Source: a virus. Taken from it: DNA of 44,584 nucleotides. A program made the translations under genes and the position numbers. Below, in pieces: positions 39,602 to 44,584 of this stretch. Each line of letters opens with the position of its first letter. Position 1 is the first letter of the stretch. The notes under the pieces were generated by a model. That model saw only the letters and a program-made list of their open reading frames with translations, had not been told where the DNA came from and made no database searches. The DNA lies in IMG/VR virus record IMGVR_UViG_3300043570_004735, positions 1 to 44,584 of that record; one strand, written 5' to 3'.

Positions 39602-40021
39602 ATGACCGTTTACCATTCATTTAAGAGATTATCACAGAAGTTGGCAATTAGAATGCATAGGGCTATGGATCCTGCACAGCACACTCAGCCAACAGAGTTT
39701 GAATTTGAAACTTTAGCAATTTGCAGATCACTAATTAATAGATCTAATTCAGAATTGTTAATTTCACCATTATCTGGTAAAAGATTTATCAAAAATTCAG
39801 ATTCACAAATCTACTTTATTATTCAAGATGGCATGGTTGATATTATTAATCACACTTATTCTTATAATGTCAAAATTACTTTAAAGGCTTATCAGCGTTT
39901 GGTTAATGCCTTTGATATGGAAGTAGAATCTCGTCGCCAAGAAATGGAAGATGAGATCAGATCAAATGTAAAGCATTCATTAAAAACCATTTTTCAAACA
40001 CTTTCAAATGAAGCAATCTAA
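39602..40021 (+). CDS. Unknown 139-aa protein
   Basis: Mixed alpha/beta, with a central segment around LLISPLSGKRFIKNSDSQIYFI and a charged helical C-terminus. No family recognised. It overlaps the following gene by 14 nt. Confidence 0.7.
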   Translation: MTVYHSFKRLSQKLAIRMHRAMDPAQHTQPTEFEFETLAICRSLINRSNSELLISPLSGKRFIKNSDSQIYFIIQDGMVDIINHTYSYNVKITLKAYQRLVNAFDMEVESRRQEMEDEIRSNVKHSLKTIFQTLSNEAI

Positions 40022-40262
40022 ACTGCTATTCCTAGGAGGCGCATTTACCATATTATTAATTGTTGGCTTTTGTGGCATGATTATTTGGGCATTTATTACT
40101 AAAAGCGATAATGTACCATTTCAATCAGTCAAAGAAAAGAAAGATTCAGTAGCAATTGAGATCAAAGAAGTAAAAGTGCCAGTTTATGTTCATGACACAG
40201 TTACAATTAAAATTCCATGTCGTAAACAACACTGTGAAATAAAAACAGACACTGCACAATAA
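40008..40262 (+). CDS. Single-pass membrane protein, possible inner spanin
   Basis: 84 aa. An N-terminal membrane helix (about residues 6-30, LLFLGGAFTILLIVGFCGMIIWAF) is followed by a charged segment with KEKKDSVAIEIKEVKVPVYVHDTV and two Cys (CRKQHC). An N-in, C-out topology is likely by the positive-inside rule. A spanin role is only a guess. It overlaps the preceding gene. Confidence 0.7.
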   Translation: MKQSKLLFLGGAFTILLIVGFCGMIIWAFITKSDNVPFQSVKEKKDSVAIEIKEVKVPVYVHDTVTIKIPCRKQHCEIKTDTAQ

Positions 40263-40294
40263 TTTTGAAACAAAAAAGAAAACAAATATATAAT
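40263..40294 (+). promoter_or_regulatory. TTTTGAAACA / TATATAAT promoter-like site
   Basis: TTTTGAAACA at 40263 and TATATAAT at 40286, ahead of the histone-like gene. Confidence 0.5.
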
Positions 40295-40299
40295 TAACA

Positions 40300-40476
40300 A
40301 TGGAAAACTACAACAAAATCATCGCAGTTCTAGAAGAAGCTAGAGCAGATGCAGAAAAATTCTTTGAAAAAGGAAATAAAGCAGCTGGCACACGTGTTCG
40401 TAAAGCAATGCAAGATGTTAAAGCATTAGCACAAGCAGTACGCACAGAAGTTTCTGAAAAGAACAAAGAAGCGTAA
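40300..40476 (+). CDS. Hc1-like histone H1 protein
   Basis: 58 aa: EEARADAEKFFEKGNKAAGTR followed by RKAMQDVKALAQAVRTEV. The GNKAAGTR-x-RKAxQxxKxLAQxxR pattern matches the small histone-H1/Hc1-like proteins common in Bacteroidota, about the same length. Those proteins bind and compact DNA. It has its own promoter-like site. The protein is Lys/Arg-rich and all-helical. Confidence 0.78.
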   Translation: MENYNKIIAVLEEARADAEKFFEKGNKAAGTRVRKAMQDVKALAQAVRTEVSEKNKEA

Positions 40477-40489
40477 AACGCATTAAAGG

Positions 40490-40680
40490 TTTCTTACAGC
40501 AATAAAACAGCATATAGAACCGGTACATTGTAGGTTCGAGTCCTACCTCTTATCGAAAGATAATTGTGGCGAAATTGGTAAACGCGCTGGTAAGCAAAAA
40601 CAGAAACCTGACCTTATTGGGATACCTACAGCAACTACACAAAACTTCAATCTATAATGAACCAAAATGTGTATCCCGTT
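40490..40680 (+). pseudogene. tRNA remnants
   Basis: GTAGG-TTCGAGT-CCTAC (40531-40547) is an intact T-arm without a matching 5' half. GTGGCGAAATTGGTAAACGC (about 40566) is the D-arm part of a Leu-type tRNA without its 3' half. GGGATAC/GTATCCC (40619/40671) encloses about 45 nt with no tRNA arms. I read this as eroded tRNA genes. Confidence 0.5.
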
Positions 40681-40685
40681 ATTTT

Positions 40686-40758
40686 GCCTCCTTAGCTCAG
40701 CTGGTAGAGCAACTGATTTGTAATCAGTAGGTCGCTGGTTCGATCCCGGCAGGAGGCT
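40686..40758 (+). tRNA. tRNA-Thr (TGT)
   Basis: Acceptor GCCTCCT/AGGAGGC, stem ACTGA/TCAGT with loop TTTGTAA. It supplies the one amino acid missing from the main array. Confidence 0.95.
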
Positions 40759-40784
40759 CACCTAACTTTTTTACCTTTTACATA

Positions 40785-40793
40785 GATATATAG
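40785..40793 (+). promoter_or_regulatory. GATATATA motif before the homing endonuclease
   Basis: GATATATAG lies 12 nt before the ATG at 40797. Confidence 0.4.
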
Positions 40794-40796
40794 TTT

Positions 40797-41486
40797 ATGG
40801 AAAAGTTAAAAAAGAAACAAGCCACTAGAAGAAAATATCATTACATTTATAAAACAATCTGTATCATTACAAATAAATTTTATATTGGAATGCACTCAAC
40901 TGACAACTTAGAAGATGGTTATATTGGTTCAGGTAAAAGACTTTGGTACTCAATAAACAAATACGGCAAAGAAAATCATACTTGTGAGATATTAGAGTTC
41001 TTAGAATCAAGAGAACTTTTAAAAGAAAAAGAAAAACAATTAGTTAATCAGGATCTTTTAAATGATTCAATGTGTATGAATCTTGCAATTGGTGGAGAAG
41101 GAGGCCATGGCTCTAAATTTTTAACTAAAGAACAATTAGCAAAAGGCGGTAAAAATTCTATGGCTATTATAAAATTACTTAGAGAAACTGATCCAGAATA
41201 TGCTAAAATAAATAGTAAGTCTATATCAAAGTCATATTATAAGGCGATTGAAGAGGGAAGAAGAATACCAAAAGCTTGGGGTAATTGGACTGGTAGGAAA
41301 CACAAATTAGAAACTATTGAAAAATTAAAAGGTCATAGTCATCAAGTTGGTTTAAATAATTCCCAATATGGAAAATGTTGGATAACAAATGGAATTGAAA
41401 GCCAAAAGATTTACAAAGGCGATTCTATTCCAGAAGGCTGGAAATTAGGTCGTAAACAAATTTTGAAACAAAATAAAAACAATTAA
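40797..41486 (+). CDS. GIY-YIG homing endonuclease (Seg-like)
   Basis: 229 aa. The GIY-YIG nuclease domain is at the N-terminus: YIYKTICIITNKFYIGMHS (about residues 16-34), Arg in GSGKRLWYSI and Glu in HTCEILEFLE. The C-terminal half has NUMOD3-like DNA-binding repeats (GRKHKLETIEKLKG, LNNSQYGKCWITNG) and a terminal PEGWKLGRK motif. It is free-standing next to tRNA remnants, as T4 seg genes often are. It would cut phage DNA lacking it and spread by repair. Confidence 0.9.
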   Translation: MEKLKKKQATRRKYHYIYKTICIITNKFYIGMHSTDNLEDGYIGSGKRLWYSINKYGKENHTCEILEFLESRELLKEKEKQLVNQDLLNDSMCMNLAIGGEGGHGSKFLTKEQLAKGGKNSMAIIKLLRETDPEYAKINSKSISKSYYKAIEEGRRIPKAWGNWTGRKHKLETIEKLKGHSHQVGLNNSQYGKCWITNGIESQKIYKGDSIPEGWKLGRKQILKQNKNN

Positions 41487-41492
41487 TATAAC
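41461..41492 (+). promoter_or_regulatory. TTTTGAAACA / TATAAC promoter-like site
   Basis: TTTTGAAACA at 41461 and TATAAC at 41487, overlapping the end of the endonuclease gene and preceding the holin-like gene. Confidence 0.48.
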
Positions 41493-41496
41493 TATT

Positions 41497-41664
41497 ATGA
41501 ACAAAGAACAATTTTTAGGATTTTTACGTCACACTTTAACTGTATTAGGTGGTGTATTAGTAGCAAGAGGTTATATGGATGATTCAATGTTAGCTGAAGG
41601 TGCAGGTATTATTACTGCTCTTGTAGGTTTTATTTGGTCAGCAGCTTCTAAGAAAACAGTATAA
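41497..41664 (+). CDS. Small holin-like protein (Pam3-gp28 type)
   Basis: 55 aa: FLRHTLTVLGGVLVARGYMD then AGIITALVGFIWSAASKK. Two hydrophobic helices with a short turn and a Lys end match the Pam3-gp28/r1t-type holin pattern (R-H-x-L-T-x-L-G-G near the start, W-S near the end). It would release the lysozyme at 21638. It has its own promoter-like site. Confidence 0.82.
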   Translation: MNKEQFLGFLRHTLTVLGGVLVARGYMDDSMLAEGAGIITALVGFIWSAASKKTV

Positions 41665-41675
41665 TTATATGGTGT

Positions 41676-41741
41676 CTCGGTACGCTCTGACGAAAGTTAA
41701 CGACGAGGTCTCGGTTGGCAGACGGCCTCTGATCCAACCCA
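41676..41741 (+). ncRNA. GC-rich hairpin leader before tRNA-Gly
   Basis: GGTTGG-CAGA-CGGCC-TCTG-AT-CCAACC (41713-41739) is a 10-bp hairpin. GTCTCGG occurs twice upstream (about 41672 and 41709). It directly precedes the tRNA, like the inter-tRNA elements of the main array. Confidence 0.45.
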
Positions 41742-41745
41742 CATT

Positions 41746-41821
41746 GCGAAAGTAGCTCAGCTGGTAGAGCTCCAGTTTACCAAACTGGAGGTCGCGGGTT
41801 CGAATCCCGTCTTTCGCTCCA
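41746..41821 (+). tRNA. tRNA-Gly (ACC)
   Basis: Acceptor GCGAAAG/CTTTCGC, stem CCAGT/ACTGG with loop TTACCAA, T-arm GCGGG-TTCGAAT-CCCGT, discriminator T, encoded CCA. Anticodon ACC is rare for bacterial Gly tRNAs. Confidence 0.9.
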
Positions 41822-41839
41822 CTTTTAATTCAAAACAAA

Positions 41840-42169
41840 ATGACTGAAAACGAAATTTTCAAATTCGGTGAGATTCAATATCTAACAGGACGCTTAGATG
41901 AACTTTACTACAAAGCATTACCAAATGTCTTAGATCTACATGGTAACAGAGGTATTGATGCCAGAATCGGTAAATACTTAGATAAGTTAAAATCAGTTGA
42001 TGAGACAGCTTATTATCTTTACATGGTCGAGCATACTAATAGATCTCATGCCAGAACCAAAAGTCAAAAAGTAATTAAGAATATTTTAACTGAAGTTTTG
42101 GATCACGTGTCAGATGAGCCCTTAAAAGAAAAGATTCAAAGACATTTACATAAATACAGAAATGTATAA
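41840..42169 (+). CDS. Unknown 109-aa protein
   Basis: Charged helical protein (EIQYLTGRLDELYYKALPNV, later YYLYMVEHTNRSHARTKS). No family recognised. It overlaps the next small gene by 8 nt. Confidence 0.68.
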   Translation: MTENEIFKFGEIQYLTGRLDELYYKALPNVLDLHGNRGIDARIGKYLDKLKSVDETAYYLYMVEHTNRSHARTKSQKVIKNILTEVLDHVSDEPLKEKIQRHLHKYRNV

Positions 42170-42287
42170 GATAATTTTAATGTTTTGTGCAGTTTTCATG
42201 GTGTTGGTATTTGTAATGGAATATCCAACATGGAGACGAGCAAAAAGAAAAGCCAAAAGAAAAGCAGAACGAGAGAGAAATAAATAA
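42162..42287 (+). CDS. 41-aa membrane peptide with basic tail
   Basis: One membrane helix (MYKIILMFCAVFMVLVFVME) and a tail of alternating Arg/Lys/Ala (WRRAKRKAKRKAERERNK). The ORF fills the gap between its neighbours and overlaps the upstream gene, as real phage genes do. Function unknown; a holin-like or membrane-tether role fits the shape. Confidence 0.55.
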   Translation: MYKIILMFCAVFMVLVFVMEYPTWRRAKRKAKRKAERERNK

Positions 42288-42290
42288 GTC

Positions 42291-42884
42291 ATGAAGAAAC
42301 TATTATTGATAGCACTGCTATTAATTACAAATTTAACATACGCACAACACAGAAGAGACTCAGTTAGAATTAAGACTGATATTTTTGAAGTAGTTTATTC
42401 AGAAGTTTTAGAACAACCAAGATGGATTCAATATTATGTTGAATGTCCAGATGGAACAGCCCCAAGATCTGGCTTAGAATTTAGATCTTATCCCAAAGTT
42501 AAAACATCTGATGATTCAGATTACGTAAATAATGTTTACGACAAAGGTCACATGGCACCAGCTGCCGATTTTGCATGTGATAGGTTTACAATAGCCAAAA
42601 CATTTACTTATATCAATTGTGCTCTGCAACACCAAGATTTAAACAGAGGTGTTTGGAAAAACTTAGAAGTTTTCGAAAGAAATTTAGCTTTACGTGGCAT
42701 AAAGGTAAAAGTTACTATTAAAGTTGATTTTACCAATGCAAAGAAATTATCCACAGGAGCCACAATCCCAACAGGCTTTTGGAAAATGATAGAAGCAGAC
42801 GGAAAGGTTTATGAATTTTACTTTCTAAACGTAACTCCTACAAAATCAGATTTCATGTTATATCAAACTAATTGCTGTAAATAA
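42291..42884 (+). CDS. Secreted NUC-family DNA/RNA endonuclease
   Basis: 197 aa. An N-terminal signal peptide (MKKLLLIALLLITNLTYAQ) predicts export. The NUC catalytic motif DRGH appears as DKGHMAPAADF (about residues 84-94), with the metal-binding Asn in YINCALQHQDLNRGVWKNLE (about 104-123). The mature enzyme would degrade nucleic acid in the periplasm or outside, for instance incoming DNA of other phages or DNA released at lysis. It overlaps the next gene by one base. Confidence 0.86.
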   Translation: MKKLLLIALLLITNLTYAQHRRDSVRIKTDIFEVVYSEVLEQPRWIQYYVECPDGTAPRSGLEFRSYPKVKTSDDSDYVNNVYDKGHMAPAADFACDRFTIAKTFTYINCALQHQDLNRGVWKNLEVFERNLALRGIKVKVTIKVDFTNAKKLSTGATIPTGFWKMIEADGKVYEFYFLNVTPTKSDFMLYQTNCCK

Positions 42885-43507
42885 TGCAATCAAATACAAA
42901 CCAAAATCGAGTACTACATATTGTAACTCGATGCAGTAGAATAAACAATATCATAACAGTTGGTCAATCTATTCCAGTAAAAGATGATGGAATACAATGG
43001 CATATTATCTTTGATGCAAACGTCTTAAAAGATGTTAGTACTGAGATTCTTAGCACATTGCAACGAGATTATAATGCTAAATTATACTTTGAATATTCTC
43101 AAAATGATTATCTTTACACAAGAATGAATAATGTCATTATTGATAATATCAAAGATGGTTGGGTATATTCTTTAGATGATGACAATATTTTACACCAAGA
43201 GCTGTTTGACAATTTTAAATTAAATTTAGATTTTTGTGAACAGTCTAACTTATTTGCAATGATTTTTAATCAAGATGTTTCATACAAAGATTGGACAGAT
43301 CTTGATGTTAGGTTTGCAAAACCAGAGAATATGCGAGTTACTAAAATTGATCTAGCCCAATTTATTTTACACAGAACTGTCTTTAATAATTTTGAGTTTG
43401 AAGCTAGATATGATGCAGATGGTCGATTTATAGAGAGACTGTACGAAAACAACCCAGATAGATTTTTATTCATAGACAAGATTCTATCATACTATAATTA
43501 TTTATAA
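42884..43507 (+). CDS. GT-A-fold glycosyltransferase-like protein
   Basis: 207 aa. It begins with a Rossmann-like strand (RVLHIVTRCSRINNI), followed by the acidic metal motif SLDDDNILH (about residues 96-104), as in GT-A glycosyltransferases. The C-terminal part (FIERLYENNPDRFLFIDKIL) is short, so the acceptor domain is minimal. With the epimerase and the methyltransferase it suggests glycan modification. Confidence 0.72.
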   Translation: MQSNTNQNRVLHIVTRCSRINNIITVGQSIPVKDDGIQWHIIFDANVLKDVSTEILSTLQRDYNAKLYFEYSQNDYLYTRMNNVIIDNIKDGWVYSLDDDNILHQELFDNFKLNLDFCEQSNLFAMIFNQDVSYKDWTDLDVRFAKPENMRVTKIDLAQFILHRTVFNNFEFEARYDADGRFIERLYENNPDRFLFIDKILSYYNYL

Positions 43508-43918
43508 ATGATGCAATTATTAAACACACACCCTATTAAGAAGTCCGATTTGGGCTTTCATGGCAATTTATTTGGTGGTAAACTAATGAGCTGGATTGAT
43601 TCAGCTGCAGCTTCTTATGCCATGGAATATTGTCACAATAGAAGAATGGTTACTGTTAGAATCGATGAATGCATCTTTAAAAAACCAGCAAAAGAAGGCA
43701 GTTTATTAAAGATCTACGGCCGAATGGAAAAGATTGGCACTACAAGTTGTGAACTTTACATGGAAGCCAGATCATTTAATGTTTACACTCATGGTGAAGA
43801 GGTGATTCTTGAAACTAATATTACATTTGTTCGTATAGATGAAGATGGCAATCCAATTCCAATCAGTGACAAAGTAAAAAAGCAGTTTAATGAAACAAAA
43901 GTAAAGAATGATATATAA
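43508..43918 (+). CDS. Hotdog-fold acyl-CoA thioesterase
   Basis: 136 aa. HPIKKSDLGFHGNLFGGKLMSWIDSAAA (split here: GFHGNLFGGKLM and WIDSAAA) is the YciA/BFIT-type motif with N/G-GG-x-LM and the catalytic Asp, and VTVRIDECIFKKPAKEGSLL follows. It would hydrolyse acyl-CoAs. Two ATGs in a row leave the first residue uncertain. A thioesterase is unusual in a phage and may alter lipid metabolism. Confidence 0.85.
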   Translation: MMQLLNTHPIKKSDLGFHGNLFGGKLMSWIDSAAASYAMEYCHNRRMVTVRIDECIFKKPAKEGSLLKIYGRMEKIGTTSCELYMEARSFNVYTHGEEVILETNITFVRIDEDGNPIPISDKVKKQFNETKVKNDI

Positions 43919-43925
43919 ATATCAA
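43912..43925 (+). promoter_or_regulatory. GATATATAAATATC motif at the end of the thioesterase gene
   Basis: GATATATAAATATC overlaps the last codons and stop. It could start the transcript of the non-coding region that follows. Confidence 0.45.
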
Positions 43926-43952
43926 AGAAAACGTTCTTAAAGATATTGGACC

Positions 43953-44205
43953 CAAGGTATACGCTGCACCGATATAAAGTATAATAACAGAGTTGAATAC
44001 GCAGTCACACAAAGTTATACCTTGCCTACAAGTTTGGAGCAACCTGAGTTTAGCGACTCAGATATGGCCGCGGTAATGATAGAGTAAAGGTAATTTAGTC
44101 GACCTCTACAGGCTTAGTCCCTCTGTACACCACTATCATCGTGCATCATGCTGTGAAGAGATGCTTTATAATGGGTAAGTGCTGAGCTTCAAACTTTTTT
44201 ATTTT
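43953..44205 (+). ncRNA. Structured non-coding RNA candidate
   Basis: 43919-44228 holds no ORF. CAAGGTATA/TATACCTTG (43953/44016) closes a 5' domain. AAGTTTGGAGC/GCTTCAAACTT (44030/44186, one G-U) closes a 3' domain containing CTGAGT/ACTCAG (44044/44056), ATGATAG/CTATCAT (about 44075/44132) and GCATC/GATGC. The outer stem is directly followed by TTTTATTTT, like a terminator. It is GC-richer than the flanking genes. It is not a tRNA or tmRNA: no T-loop, no CCA end. Confidence 0.62.
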
Positions 44206-44228
44206 AAAGAACATTAAACGAAAATAAT

Positions 44229-44584
44229 ATGTATTGGTATAAACTGTATAAAGAAATAAGATTGTGGTATATTTTCCGCAAAGTAGCCAAAGCTAATGAA
44301 GAATTCTTAGCTAATAACAATTTGCGAGTTGATTGGATCGGTAGGATCTATACCGTTCTTAATATGCCACCAGAAGTTTTGGCTTCTCCTGAAATAGCTC
44401 AAGAAGGTTGGGTATTTCAACAACTTCCAAAAATGACCAAAGTTTTAATGGAAATGGGTATTGCTGAAGCAGCCTTTCCTTCTATGGAAAAAATAGAAGG
44501 CACTGATGGCTTTTTAGTTGTCTTATGGCCAGAATTCGATAGACTTTCTTTTTGGTCTATTCTAGGTCACACTGTTTTGACTAC
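44229..44584 (+). CDS. Unknown protein, truncated by the window end
   Basis: Open from ATG 44229 through the window end (118 codons seen). Starts MYWYKLYKEIRLWYIFRKV and contains LRVDWIGRIYTVLNMPPEVL and WVFQQLPKMTKVLMEMGI. The aromatic/basic start and following helices resemble T4-like baseplate or structural proteins, but I cannot name it. No stop is visible, so the gene is incomplete. Confidence 0.75.
   Translation, partial: MYWYKLYKEIRLWYIFRKVAKANEEFLANNNLRVDWIGRIYTVLNMPPEVLASPEIAQEGWVFQQLPKMTKVLMEMGIAEAAFPSMEKIEGTDGFLVVLWPEFDRLSFWSILGHTVLT

Noticed and set aside
43953-44205. tmRNA, 6S RNA or group I intron
   Set aside because: No T-loop, CCA end or tag ORF; the shape is multi-branched instead of the 6S rod; no group I core motifs are evident and no split gene flanks it.

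Overview
The window is about 44.6 kb of a large tailed-phage genome with a T4-type contractile tail (myovirus). A host in the Bacteroidota, probably a flavobacterium, is inferred. The reasons are low GC, weak Shine-Dalgarno sequences, promoter-like motifs of the TATATTTAC/TATAAT kind, Bacteroidota-style boxA motifs (TTCTTTGACATATT) next to tRNAs, and small proteins that resemble Bacteroidota families such as an Hc1-type histone. Almost every gene is on the + strand; one tail-adhesin-like gene (36166-37122) is on the - strand.

Layout. (1) 137-2426: a T4 RNase H/FEN-type nuclease and two overlapping unknown genes. (2) 2458-14392: the morphogenesis block. It holds a duplicated membrane protein, a large virion protein, terminase small and large subunits, tail sheath, tail tube, a tail-assembly chaperone with a probable programmed +1 frameshift, and a hydrophobic tape-measure-like protein. 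Many of these genes are preceded by a GATATATA motif that may be the late promoter. (3) 14495-22093: a KTSC protein, a tRNA, a 2245-residue collagen-like fibre and a GH24 lysozyme. (4) 22132-30533: small accessory genes, including a 2OG-Fe(II)-oxygenase-like protein, a lipoprotein, a zinc-ribbon protein, a methyltransferase between 27-bp direct repeats, a guanylate kinase, a PD-(D/E)XK nuclease, a phosphoesterase fold without its metal ligands and an ECF-type sigma factor. (5) 30605-35449: a dense tRNA array that also carries boxA-like motifs, an epimerase, a coiled-coil membrane protein, tRNA-like elements without a recognisable anticodon arm, and several structured inter-tRNA RNAs with their own closing stems. 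(6) 35476-44584: a PAP2 phosphatase, an adhesin, an M42 aminopeptidase, an Hc1-like histone, a GIY-YIG endonuclease, a small holin, a signal-peptide NUC nuclease, a glycosyltransferase, a hotdog thioesterase, two more tRNAs, and a structured non-coding region before a truncated last gene.

How it fits together. My hand folding finds canonical tRNAs for all 20 amino acids, including an initiator-like tRNA. Together with an ECF sigma factor, repeated promoter-like elements and boxA-like sites, this suggests a phage that takes over much of transcription and decoding. The least explained feature is the set of 60-205 nt structured segments that fill the gaps between tRNAs, several of them starting and ending within 2-4 nt of a mature tRNA. 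All RNA structures here come from eye pairing; no folding program, covariation test or database search was run.
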